From: Hanstruepera marina
GTDB lineage: Bacteria > Bacteroidota > Bacteroidia > Flavobacteriales > Flavobacteriaceae
Assembly: GCF_019880635.1 (NCBI RefSeq)
Contig: NZ_JAINVX010000003.1
Coordinates: 1 to 64,000 of the forward strand
DNA: 64,000 nucleotides
Reading direction: 5' to 3'
Below are positions 33,743-45,379 of the stretch, in pieces (position 1 is the stretch's first letter; each line of letters starts with the position of its first letter). The position numbers were made by a program, and so were the translations under genes. The notes beneath the pieces were generated by a model. That model worked only from the letters and a program-made list of their open reading frames with translations. It had not been told where the DNA came from and made no database searches.

Positions 33743-35563
33743 TCAACTTTCAGGTAAGACCGCTTTTAATTTATTTCGTCTGAAATAATAAATAACAGGG
33801 TAAAAAATCAAGCTTAAGAGTGTTGGAATAATACCTTGAATAAATAATTTAGTTTGAATGAGGTTCAGTATTTTTGACATTGCCCAACGTTCCTGAAAGA
33901 AATAGATCGTGTAAACAATCCAAGAAATGACACTTAATTGAATACTTATTTCTGCAAATTCAGGTAGTTTATTGTTTCTGAAAATAAAAAATAGAATTAA
34001 AGATATTAACCCAAAGCCATAGAATACAATAGCAATTCTGCTAATAGATTTATAGTTTTTGTATAGGGGTAAAAATGTTTTTTTAATTTCAGGTTCTAAT
34101 TTAAGTTCTGATGGTTGTGTTTCAGAATCCCCTTTGTTTTTTACGATTTTTGAGCTTACTAATTTTTTTAATGGCTCTATTATATGGTCGAATTCAAATA
34201 GACCTCTGTCTGCAGTAGCTCTTTTTGTCAAGTAAACTCCCAATGGTAACATAATTAACGTGGAGAACCACGAAGCAAATACAGGATTTAAACTACCATC
34301 TTTCGCACTGTTCTTTGCGAAAATCCCAATAAAGTGATAGGTAAGGAATAACAAAATAGCAATTACCATTGGTAGACCTATACCACCTTTTCTAATTAAA
34401 GCCCCTAGCGGTGCACCAACAAAAAATAAAATGATACAGGCAAATCCTAAAGCTAATTTTTCATGTAAAGCAATAATATGTTTATTTAACCATATGTTTT
34501 TGTCTTGAAAGTGTTTGTCTTTAATTTCAACAATTTGCATAGAGCTTTTTGTTGCATTAATAGCCATATCCAGTAATTGCACCTTTTTTCTATTTGAAAA
34601 TAATGATAGCACATCACCATTAAAAACTGTGTCTTTTTTAGTGTTTACGCCAACATTTAAAACAGGTAGGTTGGAACGGTTATACAAACTTGTTGCAAAT
34701 TCAGAATATTCATTATTAAGCCCCGTATGTAAGCTGTCAATAGTATAGTTTAAATCTGAAATGTTAAGCATGTTGTATTTGTCAGAAATATTTTTTTCAT
34801 CCAAATCTTCTTGATTTAATCCCGATAAATCAATATTAATCGTGTACTTTTTAAAGAAACTTTTTGTCATGGGATGACGCAAGCGCTCTTTTGAGTCTTT
34901 TGGTGGGGAATCGTCATAAAAATAGCCATCATAAAGAATAAACTTAAGTACGTCTGAATCTTCATTACCAATTAGTTCGCCTGTTTTTGATATTATAGTG
35001 GTGTAGTTACCAATACCATTACCAGTTTTTTTATGCATGACAACGCTATCTAAAAATTGCCCTCTGTCACCATGTTTGTTTGCTACTTTTATGTTGTAAT
35101 CCATAACCTCGTTAAACTGGCCTTCGGCTATAGCCATGGCAGGTTTCAACTTGGCAATATTTTTTCTTAAGTTATAGGAATTAATTTCTGCCCAAGGGAT
35201 AACATTATTTGAAAAAAAGAACGTTGTAATACCTAATACTACAATAAATATACTTAAACCAGCCATAGAGCGTTGGAGTGAAATTCCAGTCGACTTCATG
35301 GCGGCGAACTCATAGTTTTCGGCAAAACTTCCAAAGACCATAATGGATGCCAATAGTATGGTAAGTGGTAATACTAAAGGAATCAGCTTTGGTGTAAAGT
35401 AAAATAAAAACTTTGCAACAACAATTATATCTAAATCTTTACCAGCCAACTCTTTTATGTAGAGCCAGATAGTTTGTAAAACAAAAATCAGCATGAGAAT
35501 TACAAACACGCTGATAAAAGTTTTTAGGTATGTAGATAGTATGTATCGATCTAAAATTTTCAA
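33743..35563 (-). CDS. LptF/LptG-family lipopolysaccharide export permease
   Basis: The 606-aa product matches the YjgP/YjgQ (LptF/LptG) family. MKILDRYILSTYLKTF is the usual start, and three N-terminal TM helices carry FTPKLIPLVLPLTILLAS and FGSFAENYEFAAMKSTGIS (the LptB-coupling region). A large periplasmic beta-jellyroll segment (about 120-350) follows, then three TM helices. A C-terminal extension (about 455-606) with further hydrophobic segments makes it longer than the roughly 360-aa proteobacterial forms; longer forms are common in Bacteroidota. It moves LPS from the inner membrane to the Lpt bridge. Which of LptF or LptG it is cannot be told. It follows lolA by 7 bp, linking lipoprotein and LPS transport. 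Confidence 0.88.
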   Translation of the reverse strand: MKILDRYILSTYLKTFISVFVILMLIFVLQTIWLYIKELAGKDLDIIVVAKFLFYFTPKLIPLVLPLTILLASIMVFGSFAENYEFAAMKSTGISLQRSMAGLSIFIVVLGITTFFFSNNVIPWAEINSYNLRKNIAKLKPAMAIAEGQFNEVMDYNIKVANKHGDRGQFLDSVVMHKKTGNGIGNYTTIISKTGELIGNEDSDVLKFILYDGYFYDDSPPKDSKERLRHPMTKSFFKKYTINIDLSGLNQEDLDEKNISDKYNMLNISDLNYTIDSLHTGLNNEYSEFATSLYNRSNLPVLNVGVNTKKDTVFNGDVLSLFSNRKKVQLLDMAINATKSSMQIVEIKDKHFQDKNIWLNKHIIALHEKLALGFACIILFFVGAPLGALIRKGGIGLPMVIAILLFLTYHFIGIFAKNSAKDGSLNPVFASWFSTLIMLPLGVYLTKRATADRGLFEFDHIIEPLKKLVSSKIVKNKGDSETQPSELKLEPEIKKTFLPLYKNYKSISRIAIVFYGFGLISLILFFIFRNNKLPEFAEISIQLSVISWIVYTIYFFQERWAMSKILNLIQTKLFIQGIIPTLLSLIFYPVIYYFRRNKLKAVLPES

Positions 35564-35570
35564 ATGCTAC

Positions 35571-36218
35571 CTAATCTAATTTATTGATATAATAATCTTT
35601 GTATTTACTCGCATCAAAAGTAAATAAGGTTTTTGATAACGGTTCGTTTGTTTTAAAAGAATTAACAGTTAAAGTGGTTTTTATGCCATCTTTACCTGTT
35701 TGAATTAAGTTATAGATATGATTTGTTTTAGCATCAATACCTAAAAGAATATTTTTTATTTCAGAATTAGAGTCGATAGGCGTCAATTTTACATATTGAA
35801 TTTTCCTACCTTGAACATTCTGAACAATATCCATATTATAGGTATAGCCATCTTCATAAAACGATAGCATTTTACTTGGCGTAACATTGGAGTCGTCTTC
35901 AGTATTTTCACTCGAAATAGTCACCTCTTCATCTTCAGGGCTTATGCTGTATAGTGTTTTACCATCGTACATTCTAGTTATGCCGAGAATGTTTAAAAGA
36001 TATTTATCGCCTTGTATTATGACATCCCCTCGTGTTTCTTGCCTAACGTTTTCCGCTACATTATTAAGCACATACTTAAAATCGATAGATATGTTATTGT
36101 AGCTTTTAACTTTTTCTGAAACTTTGTTTAAAAGCGCAATAGCTTCTTGGTCTTGCGCAAAAGCGAAACTTGAAAACAATATTATACAAGCCGTAACTAA
36201 CCTTTTCATTATATTCAT
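35571..36218 (-). CDS. lolA: LolA-family periplasmic lipoprotein carrier
   Basis: The start at 36218 gives MNIMKRLVTACIILFSSFAFAQ, a good signal peptide; a longer reading frame from 36239 overlaps ftsK. The product is about 215 aa, a normal LolA length. The mature part has the half-barrel signature: ALLNKVSEKVKSYNNISIDFKY at the start, RGDVIIQGDKYLL, the MYDGKTLYSISPED turn, and KDGIKTTLTVNSF near the end. It carries lipoproteins from the inner membrane across the periplasm. It sits between ftsK (end 8 bp away) and the LptF/G permease, a conserved flavobacterial order. Confidence 0.88.
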   Translation of the reverse strand: MNIMKRLVTACIILFSSFAFAQDQEAIALLNKVSEKVKSYNNISIDFKYVLNNVAENVRQETRGDVIIQGDKYLLNILGITRMYDGKTLYSISPEDEEVTISSENTEDDSNVTPSKMLSFYEDGYTYNMDIVQNVQGRKIQYVKLTPIDSNSEIKNILLGIDAKTNHIYNLIQTGKDGIKTTLTVNSFKTNEPLSKTLFTFDASKYKDYYINKLD

Positions 36219-36225
36219 TTTTATA

Positions 36226-38598
36226 TTATTGACCTTCATTGTCTAATAGTTGATTAAGTGCTGTTAAATCAGGGACTAATACTTGTCGTGCTTTACTACC
36301 TTCAAAACCTCCAACAATACCAGCAGCTTCTAGTTGGTCTATTAATCTACCTGCTCTATTGTAACCTAATTTTAATTTTCGTTGCAATAAAGATGCCGAA
36401 CCTTGTTGCGCTGTTACAATAATTTCAGCAGCATCCCTAAATAGCGCATCTCTATCGTTTATATCAATATCAAGACTTGTGCCACTTTCTTCACCAACAT
36501 ATTCTGGTAACATATAGGCGTCTGGATAAGCTTTTTGTGCCCCAATAAAGTCGGTTATTTTTTCAACTTCTGGTGTATCTACAAAGGCGCATTGTATACG
36601 AATCATATCGTTGCCTTGTGTATATAGCATATCGCCACGACCTATAAGTTGATCGGCTCCAGATCCATCTAGAATTGTTCTGGAATCAATTTTTGAGGTT
36701 ACCCTAAACGCAATACGCGCAGGGAAATTAGCCTTTATAATACCCGTAATAACGTTTACTGATGGTCTTTGGGTGGCTATAATAAGGTGAATCCCGATTG
36801 CTCGAGCCAATTGAGCTAAACGTGCAATTGGTGTTTCAACTTCCTTACCAGCTGTCATGATTAAATCGGCAAACTCGTCAACAACCAAAACAATGTAGGG
36901 CAAAAATTGATGCCCATCATTCGGATTTAATTTACGGGCTTTAAATTTAGCATTGTATTCAGCGATATTTCTACATAGTGCATTTTTTAGCAACTCATAA
37001 CGGTTGTCCATTTCAATACACAAGGAGTTAAGTGTATTGATAACTTTAGTATTGTCTGTAATAATAGCATCTTCGCTATCGGGTAATTTAGCTAAATAAT
37101 GACGTTCAATCTTATTGAAAAGTGTTAATTCTACTTTCTTTGGATCAACAAGAACAAACTTCACTTCGGCAGGATGCTTTTTGTATAATAGAGATGTTAG
37201 AACAGCATTTAATCCAACAGATTTACCTTGACCCGTTGCACCAGCCATAAGTAAATGCGGCATTTTGGCTAAATCAACTACAAAAGTTTCATTGCTAATG
37301 GTTTTTCCTAAAGCAATAGGCAGTTGCATTTCAGATTTTTGAAATTTTTGTGACGCAATTACCGAACGCATAGAAACTATAGTAGAATTTTTATTTGGTA
37401 CTTCAATACCTATGGTTCCTTTTCCTGGAATAGGTGCAATAATACGTATCCCTAAAGCTGATAGTGATAAAGCAATATCATCTTCAAGGTTTTTGATTTT
37501 AGAAATTCGGACACCGGCTTCAGGAATTATTTCATACAACGTTACTGTTGGACCAATTGTCGCCTTAATATTTGAAATGCCAATTTTATAATTGTTGAGT
37601 GTTTCAACAATTCTATTTTTGTTTTCTTCTAACTCTTCTTGATTGATTGTAATACCCTCGGTATCATATTTTTTTAAGAGTTCTAAAGAAGGAAATTGGT
37701 AATTGCTTAATTCTAATGTTGGGTCAAACTGCCCAAAATCTTCAACAAGTTTGTTTGCTAAATTATCAGTTTCAGAAATTTCTTCTTCAAACTTTTCTAC
37801 CTCAATCTCTACTTCCGTTTCTTCTTTTGGCTTTGAAGGTTCTATTGAAATACTCGGTTTAATAGTAGTTTCTTCGTTAGTTGTTGGTTTATCGACTTCT
37901 AAATCAAAAGCTGCTTTTATGTCTTCAGCCTCTGCGGTTAAATTATTGTCCAAATTAACCGATGTATTAGATTCAATGCTATCATCAGTATCATCAGACA
38001 GCTCTTTGGCTGCAGATTTAAATAGTTTTTTAAAACTTTCTGGAGTCATTTTAAAGCGGATGGCCAAATACACAATAAGCACAAAAGCAAGTAGGAAAAT
38101 AGTGCCTATTTTCCCAAGATAAGTTTGAATAAAGGTGTTGATTTCGTAACCTACCGTTCCACCTAAATCATCGTTAAACTCATTAAAAAATCCAAACAGA
38201 ACAGAAAACCATATTACAATAATAGTACCCCAAAACCAATGTTTGCGAAGCTTTACCTTATTAGCATTTGTTAGGGTAAAAACACCTGATAGAAAAATTA
38301 AGCCAGAAAAAATAAAAGCAGAAATGCCAAATCCACGATGTATGAAAAAGTCGCTTAACCAAGCTCCTGTTTTGTTAAGCCAATTTTGGGATTCCACTTG
38401 TCTTGAACTAAACTCATCAAGTGTGCTTTGGTCTATTTTGCCAGTAAAAAAGTAAGAAACAAATGATATAAATAGGAGTAGCCCTAAAATAATTAACAAG
38501 CTACCAAGAATAAGTCTTTGCTGGCTAGATAATTTAAAGCTTGGTGCTTTAAATTTCGATTTGGTTTCTTTTTTACTTTTAGTTTTTTTCTTGGCCAT
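36226..38598 (-). CDS. ftsK: FtsK/SpoIIIE-type DNA translocase
   Basis: The 790-aa product has four N-terminal TM helices (about 28-180), an acidic linker (about 195-285), then the FtsK motor. The Walker A is GATGQGKS with Lys459, and the Walker B region is YIVLVVDEFADLI. IHLIIATQRPSVNVITG is the sensor segment. The C-terminal gamma winged-helix (about 725-790, QGSASLLQRKLKLGYNRAG) recognises polar DNA sequences. The protein is shorter than E. coli FtsK because the linker is short. It pumps the chromosome termini across the division septum. A TATTTTTG element lies 20 bp before the start, so it probably heads the ftsK-lolA-lptF/G-ribBA operon. Confidence 0.96.
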   Translation of the reverse strand: MAKKKTKSKKETKSKFKAPSFKLSSQQRLILGSLLIILGLLLFISFVSYFFTGKIDQSTLDEFSSRQVESQNWLNKTGAWLSDFFIHRGFGISAFIFSGLIFLSGVFTLTNANKVKLRKHWFWGTIIVIWFSVLFGFFNEFNDDLGGTVGYEINTFIQTYLGKIGTIFLLAFVLIVYLAIRFKMTPESFKKLFKSAAKELSDDTDDSIESNTSVNLDNNLTAEAEDIKAAFDLEVDKPTTNEETTIKPSISIEPSKPKEETEVEIEVEKFEEEISETDNLANKLVEDFGQFDPTLELSNYQFPSLELLKKYDTEGITINQEELEENKNRIVETLNNYKIGISNIKATIGPTVTLYEIIPEAGVRISKIKNLEDDIALSLSALGIRIIAPIPGKGTIGIEVPNKNSTIVSMRSVIASQKFQKSEMQLPIALGKTISNETFVVDLAKMPHLLMAGATGQGKSVGLNAVLTSLLYKKHPAEVKFVLVDPKKVELTLFNKIERHYLAKLPDSEDAIITDNTKVINTLNSLCIEMDNRYELLKNALCRNIAEYNAKFKARKLNPNDGHQFLPYIVLVVDEFADLIMTAGKEVETPIARLAQLARAIGIHLIIATQRPSVNVITGIIKANFPARIAFRVTSKIDSRTILDGSGADQLIGRGDMLYTQGNDMIRIQCAFVDTPEVEKITDFIGAQKAYPDAYMLPEYVGEESGTSLDIDINDRDALFRDAAEIIVTAQQGSASLLQRKLKLGYNRAGRLIDQLEAAGIVGGFEGSKARQVLVPDLTALNQLLDNEGQ

Positions 38599-38617
38599 TC
38601 AAGCATTGTTAGTTTAG

Positions 38618-38625
38618 CAAAAATA
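38618..38625 (-). promoter_or_regulatory. -7 element of the ftsK operon
   Basis: TATTTTTG on the minus strand fits TAnnTTTG and lies 19 bp before the ftsK ATG. A TTTG occurs at 38651-38654, but the spacing of 25 bp is long. Confidence 0.45.
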
Positions 38626-38660
38626 CAAATTACTAACGTTTATCCTAAAGCAAATAGTAT

Positions 38661-39029
38661 TTAAAAAGCTTTTGGAAAATATATGATTATCCCTACAATT
38701 ATTGCTGTTATAGCCATAATAAAAACCGCACCTGCAGAAATATCTTTTATCAATCCAATTTTGGGATGTTTTTCTGGATGAATAAAGTCAGATATTTTTT
38801 CAATAGCAGTATTAATGCTTTCTACGGCAATAATTAAACCTATAGTTAAGCATTGAATTACCCACTCCATTTTGGTCAGTCCGAAATAAAATCCTGCAAT
38901 GGTCAAAAGAACACCAATAGATACTTGGATTTTGATGCTAGCTTCTGTCGTGATTAAAAACCAAGCACCTTTAAAAGCATATTTGATACTTTTTAATCGA
39001 TTGACTAAAAATGTTTCTTTTTTTACCAT
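38661..39029 (-). CDS. dgkA: Diacylglycerol/undecaprenol kinase, DgkA family
   Basis: The 122-aa product has the three-TM layout of the small DgkA kinases. The N-terminal RLKSIKYAFKGA surface helix and the active-site segment ESINTAIEKISD (Glu70, Asn73, Glu77) match the family, and KDISAGAVF starts the last TM helix. These enzymes phosphorylate diacylglycerol or undecaprenol at the inner membrane; which substrate cannot be decided here. It starts 12 bp after the tpx stop, so the two are probably co-transcribed. Confidence 0.9.
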   Translation of the reverse strand: MVKKETFLVNRLKSIKYAFKGAWFLITTEASIKIQVSIGVLLTIAGFYFGLTKMEWVIQCLTIGLIIAVESINTAIEKISDFIHPEKHPKIGLIKDISAGAVFIMAITAIIVGIIIYFPKAF

Positions 39030-39041
39030 GTAAGCAATTAA

Positions 39042-39542
39042 CTATTTAAGAGCTTTTAGTGCGGCTTCATAATCAGGTTCTTGGCCAATTTCAGGAACTT
39101 GTTCAGTATATATTACAGTTCCTTCTTCGTTTAATACAATTACACAGCGGGATAGTAGTGCATCAAAAATACCATTTGTCATCAATAAGCCATAATCTTT
39201 TCCAAATTCCCCTGTTTTAAAATCTGAAAGCATAATAACATTTTCCAAGCCTTCAGCTGCACAAAATTGATCTTGAGCAAATGGTAAATCTCTAGATATA
39301 CAAAGAACTTTTGTGTTTTCTAAACTACTAGCTTGTTGATTAAAGTGTCTTACAGAAGCTGAACAAACGCCAGTATTAACACTCGGGAAAATGTTTAGTA
39401 TTAATTGGGTACCTAAAAAATCCGATAGGGTTTTGGTGGATAGATCTATTGCCACGAGTTTAAAGTCTTTAGCTTTTGTTCCTACTTGTGGAAGTTCTCC
39501 AGATGTTGTAACAGCGTTTCCGCCCAATGTTATATTTGCCAT
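39042..39542 (-). CDS. tpx: Thiol peroxidase, atypical 2-Cys peroxiredoxin
   Basis: The 166-aa product has the Tpx signature SVNTGVCSASVRHF with peroxidatic Cys60, and resolving Cys94 in DQFCAAEG. The extra Cys81 is also present in many Tpx proteins. The positions are within one residue of E. coli Tpx (61 and 95). It reduces hydrogen and alkyl peroxides using thioredoxin. It is divergent from katG across a 199-bp gap; a TACTTTTA -7-like element lies at 39566-39573 on its strand. The placement beside katG and a 2-Cys peroxiredoxin points to a peroxide-defence group. Confidence 0.95.
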   Translation of the reverse strand: MANITLGGNAVTTSGELPQVGTKAKDFKLVAIDLSTKTLSDFLGTQLILNIFPSVNTGVCSASVRHFNQQASSLENTKVLCISRDLPFAQDQFCAAEGLENVIMLSDFKTGEFGKDYGLLMTNGIFDALLSRCVIVLNEEGTVIYTEQVPEIGQEPDYEAALKALK

Positions 39543-39717
39543 AATTTGCTTTTAAATTTGAATTATAAAAGTAACAATAAAAAAGTTGATTAGCTAAATG
39601 AATTTTAGGGACACCTCTCTAATAAATTTTATCAATTCTGATATAACATTTCAAAATAGGCAACAAATTTTTTTTTGAAAGGTATTTGCTAACTTTATGG
39701 AATTAGAATGCGATTAA

Positions 39718-41904
<2,187 letters not shown>

Positions 41905-41913
41905 TAAATTGTC

Positions 41914-41950
41914 AGAAAAAAAGCCTGCTCAATTGAGCAGGCTTTTTTTT
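41914..41950. terminator. Bidirectional terminator between katG and peroxiredoxin
   Basis: AAGCCTGCTC and GAGCAGGCTT pair perfectly around AATT (41921-41944), with seven A on one side and eight T on the other. It serves both convergent genes. Confidence 0.92.
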
Positions 41951-41970
41951 ATTAAGAAAGTTAACAGTGA

Positions 41971-42609
41971 TTAGTTAACATGCTTTTCTAAAAATTCAGC
42001 AACACCTTCATGTGTAGCTTGCATACCTGTTTTTCCCTTGTTCCAGTTAGCAGGACAAACCTCTCCATTTTCTTCAACAAATTGTAAGGCATCAACCATA
42101 CGTAAGGCTTCATCTACATTTCTGCCTAATGGTAAATCGTTTACAATTTGATGACGTACGATACCTTCTTTATCAATTAAGAACAAACCTCTGTACGCTA
42201 TTAATTCGCCATCAGCTTGTAACATATCATTTTCATCGTAAAAATAGTCACCAGCTAAAACATCGTAGTTTTTAGAAATGGTTTTATTTGTATCGGCAAC
42301 TAAAGGATATTTAACACCTTTAATACCACCATTATTTTTGTCTAATTGCAACCAACCCCAATGTGATTGTTCAGTATCTGTAGAGACACCTATTACGGCA
42401 GTGTTTCTAGCTTCAAATTCAGCTAATTTTTCTTGGAATGCGTGTAATTCCGTTGGACAAACAAATGTAAAATCTTTTGGATAAAAGAATAATACAACGT
42501 GTTTTTTACCAATGAATTGCTCCAAAGAAAAATCTGATACAAATTCTCCACCATTTACTACTGCTTGTGCGTTAAATTGAGGCGCTTTTTTTCCTACTAA
42601 TACAGCCAT
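41971..42609 (-). CDS. Typical 2-Cys peroxiredoxin, Prx1/AhpC type
   Basis: The 212-aa product has peroxidatic Cys51 in FTFVCPTEL and resolving Cys185 in EVCPANWNKGK, the typical 2-Cys arrangement. DTEQSHWGWLQ and LVADTNKTISKNYDV match the AhpC/TSA family. It reduces hydrogen peroxide and alkyl hydroperoxides in the cytoplasm with thioredoxin or AhpF as reductant; no ahpF is next to it. It is convergent with katG and has a good promoter of its own at 42651-42681. Confidence 0.95.
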   Translation of the reverse strand: MAVLVGKKAPQFNAQAVVNGGEFVSDFSLEQFIGKKHVVLFFYPKDFTFVCPTELHAFQEKLAEFEARNTAVIGVSTDTEQSHWGWLQLDKNNGGIKGVKYPLVADTNKTISKNYDVLAGDYFYDENDMLQADGELIAYRGLFLIDKEGIVRHQIVNDLPLGRNVDEALRMVDALQFVEENGEVCPANWNKGKTGMQATHEGVAEFLEKHVN

Positions 42610-42650
42610 TTTTAATTTATTTTTTTATGTTAAAAATTAATTTTCGGGTG

Positions 42651-42681
42651 CAAAGATACATATTACGATTGCCTTGACAAT
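42651..42681 (-). promoter_or_regulatory. Promoter of the peroxiredoxin gene
   Basis: On the minus strand, ATTG (42678-42681), then 19 bp, then TATCTTTG (42651-42658) fits TTTG-N19-TAnnTTTG with one mismatch. The ATG lies 41 bp downstream. Confidence 0.65.
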
Positions 42682-42715
42682 GCATTAGTATTTTAAAAAT
42701 TTATGTAGCGATAAC

Positions 42716-44206
42716 TTAAGCCAATTTACCTCTTAATTGTTTGATTTTAATATTGAATGCAGCAAAAAGAAGAGTGGTAAAAGGACTCAACCAGTTAAAT
42801 ATGGCAAAGAAAAAATATTGGCTTACATCTACATTTAAAACTTGAGATTGATAAGCTCCACAGGTATTCCAAGGTACTAAAACAGATGTCACAGTCCCTG
42901 AATCTTCCAAAGTACGGCTTAAATTTTCTGGAGCCAAGCCTTTATCTTCATAAGCTTTTTTAAACATTTTACCAGGTACAACTATGGCAAGATATTGATC
43001 GGATGCTGTAACATTCAGTGCCAAACAACTGGCAACGGTACTCGCAAATAGTCCAAATGTGGAAGAGGCTAAACTTAACAAGGCAGCACTAATTCTAGAT
43101 AAAGCACCAATAGCATCCATAACACCACCAAAAACCATGGCACATATAATGAGCCATATAGTTCCCAACATGCCAGACATACCACCAGCAGTAAATAAAT
43201 CATTCAATTCGGCACTGCTTGTTTCAACCGCTGTATCAACTGTCATGGCATCCATAACACCACGATAAGCGGATTGAAAAGTCAATGAATCAGCTCCAGC
43301 AATTTTCAAAACGATATCGGGCTGTGCTATAATTGCAGCAACTCCACCAAGAAGCGTACCTATTAATAAAGCAATTAGTGGTGATGTTTTTTTGATTATC
43401 ATTAATATGACAACTACTGGAACTAAAAACAACCAAGGTGAAATATTGAAGGCAGACTTGATGGCAACCAATTTGTCAGAAATATCAGGAGTTCCTGTGG
43501 TGTCAATATTTAAGCCAATTATAACAAATACAATTAGTGTAACTGTTATTGTTGGAATAGTAGTGTAAGCCATATACTTTATGTGGTCAAATAACTCGCC
43601 ACCAGCCATAGCAGGAGCCAAGTTAGTGGTATCACTTAAAGGGGACATTTTGTCTCCAAAATACGCTCCAGATAATACAGCCCCAGCAGTCATTCCTAAA
43701 GAAATTCCTAAAGTTTCACCAATACCTATAAGGGCAATACCAACGGTTGCAGATGTGGTCCAGCTACTTCCCGTAGCAATAGAAATAATGGCACAAATAA
43801 TAACACATGCTGCTAAAAAAATGGTTGGATTTAAAATTTGTAGACCATAATAAATCATGGTGGGAATAATACCGCTTATTAGCCAAGTTCCTGCTAAAGC
43901 TCCAACCATAAGTAATATGAGTAAAGCACCCGTAGTAGATTTTACATTTTCGGCAACTTCATCCAGCATTTGCTTGTAAGATACTTTGTTGAAAAAGCCA
44001 ACTATTGCCGCAACTGCTGCACCTAATAGTAATATAAACTGATTACTACCGCTTAAGGCATCGTCTCCATAAACAAAAAACACATTATAAAACAACATAG
44101 CCACCAAAGCAAACACAGGGATTAATGCTTCCCAAATATTTAATTCTCTATTTTCAACTATATTTTCATCTTGAGGTACTCTTGGTTTTATATCTTGACT
44201 TTCCAT
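42716..44206 (-). CDS. nhaC: Na+/H+ antiporter, NhaC family
   Basis: The 496-aa product has about 11-12 TM helices and NhaC-family motifs: IATGSSWTTSATVGIALIG, SGAYFGDKMSPLSDTTNLA (a conserved polar segment with Asp in the transport path), VASCLALNVTASDQYLAI near residue 400, and LSRTLEDSGTVTSVLVPW near the end. It exchanges sodium for protons across the inner membrane, which fits a marine or salt-exposed lifestyle. It is transcribed alone, away from the YdjM-like gene. The exact substrate (Na+ or a malate/lactate-type exchange seen in some relatives) is not fixed by sequence. Confidence 0.9.
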   Translation of the reverse strand: MESQDIKPRVPQDENIVENRELNIWEALIPVFALVAMLFYNVFFVYGDDALSGSNQFILLLGAAVAAIVGFFNKVSYKQMLDEVAENVKSTTGALLILLMVGALAGTWLISGIIPTMIYYGLQILNPTIFLAACVIICAIISIATGSSWTTSATVGIALIGIGETLGISLGMTAGAVLSGAYFGDKMSPLSDTTNLAPAMAGGELFDHIKYMAYTTIPTITVTLIVFVIIGLNIDTTGTPDISDKLVAIKSAFNISPWLFLVPVVVILMIIKKTSPLIALLIGTLLGGVAAIIAQPDIVLKIAGADSLTFQSAYRGVMDAMTVDTAVETSSAELNDLFTAGGMSGMLGTIWLIICAMVFGGVMDAIGALSRISAALLSLASSTFGLFASTVASCLALNVTASDQYLAIVVPGKMFKKAYEDKGLAPENLSRTLEDSGTVTSVLVPWNTCGAYQSQVLNVDVSQYFFFAIFNWLSPFTTLLFAAFNIKIKQLRGKLA

Positions 44207-44230
44207 AAAGGATTATTTGGTTTATTTTTG
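44200..44230 (+). promoter_or_regulatory. Promoter of the YdjM-like gene
   Basis: TTTC (44200-44203), 19 bp, then TATTTTTG (44223-44230) fits the consensus with one mismatch. It overlaps the 5' end of the divergent nhaC gene. Confidence 0.5.
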
Positions 44231-44299
44231 TGAATTGTAATGTTACGATTTTCATATAAAGTATGCAAATGCGGTTAATTATAGCATTATTAGGATTTT

Positions 44300-45346
44300 A
44301 TGGATTCACTTACCCAAATTGTATTAGGTGCTGCATGTGGAGAAGCAGCTTTAGGAAAGAAAATTGGTAACAAAGCATTGTTATTTGGTGCTATTGGTGG
44401 CACTATACCTGACTTGGATGTATTTGTTGGTAGTTGGCTTTTTGGAAACGAAATAGACGCCATGCTTTATCATAGAGGATTTATGCATTCTATTTTGTTT
44501 TCGGTATTGGGAGCTTTTCTTTTTGGGTGGCTTTTTTACAAGATGTATAATACTGGGAAACGGAAATATACCACGGCTTTAAAAGATTGGATTTGGTTGT
44601 TTTTCTTGTCATTATTTACGCATCCCATTTTAGATGCATTTACACCCTATGGAACACAGCTTTTTACGCCTTTTAGCGACCATAGAATAGCGTTCAACAA
44701 TATTGCTGTGGTTGATCCTATTTATACTATTCCTTTTCTGCTATGTATACTAGTAATGCTATTTTTTAAACGAAACACTAAAGCTAGAACATTATGGTTG
44801 AAACTGGGTTTAGGCATTAGCTCGGTTTATATGGTGTTTACGCTACTGAATAAGATTTATATCGATTCAATATTTAGATCGTCATTACAAGAGCATGGGA
44901 TTACTTATAATAGATATTATACTCAACCCACAATTTTTAATAATGTATTGTGGTATGGTACTGTTGAAAAGGAGGATTACTATTTAGCAGGATATTATTC
45001 TTTGCTGGATGAAGGGAATCGCTTTTCAGATTGGGTAAAAATACCAAAGGTAAGAGATTTGACACCTGAAGATTATCAGCGTATTGAAAGGTTAGCTTGG
45101 TTTAGTAATGATTATTATAGTATCTATAAAATGGAAGACAACTTGTATAGATATAATGATTTGCGTTATCCATTGGCAGATAAGAACAACCCTAATTCAT
45201 CTGTATTTAGCTTTCAACTCTATGATAGTGAAGGACAGTTAAGCATGAAACCTTTTGAACGCAGTGAGGAAAAAGTGTCTGAAGCACTTTCTGAACTATG
45301 GGAACGCCTTAAGGGTAAAACAAATAACGCTTTAGGTAAGGACTAA
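44300..45346 (+). CDS. Membrane-bound metal-dependent hydrolase, YdjM family
   Basis: The 348-aa product starts with MDSLTQIVLGAACGEA, typical of the family. Metal-binding candidates Asp38, Asp40 (IPDLDVF), His58 (YHRGFMHS) and His63 are present, and HPILDAFTPYGTQLF provides further conserved His and Asp. Four to five TM helices lie in the first 180 residues, and a soluble C-terminal part follows. The family is named for E. coli YdjM, an SOS-induced inner-membrane protein whose substrate is not known. The stop codon lies inside the following hairpin. Confidence 0.85.
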   Translation: MDSLTQIVLGAACGEAALGKKIGNKALLFGAIGGTIPDLDVFVGSWLFGNEIDAMLYHRGFMHSILFSVLGAFLFGWLFYKMYNTGKRKYTTALKDWIWLFFLSLFTHPILDAFTPYGTQLFTPFSDHRIAFNNIAVVDPIYTIPFLLCILVMLFFKRNTKARTLWLKLGLGISSVYMVFTLLNKIYIDSIFRSSLQEHGITYNRYYTQPTIFNNVLWYGTVEKEDYYLAGYYSLLDEGNRFSDWVKIPKVRDLTPEDYQRIERLAWFSNDYYSIYKMEDNLYRYNDLRYPLADKNNPNSSVFSFQLYDSEGQLSMKPFERSEEKVSEALSELWERLKGKTNNALGKD

Positions 45347-45355
45347 AGCGTTATT
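45323..45355. terminator. Bidirectional hairpin containing the upstream stop codon
   Basis: AATAACGCTTTAG pairs perfectly with CTAAAGCGTTATT around a short loop. The TAA of the YdjM-like gene (45344-45346) is in the 3' arm. T-rich tracts are short on both sides. It separates two convergent genes. Confidence 0.7.
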
Positions 45356-45379
45356 ATAAAATTATGTAAACGTCTGTAT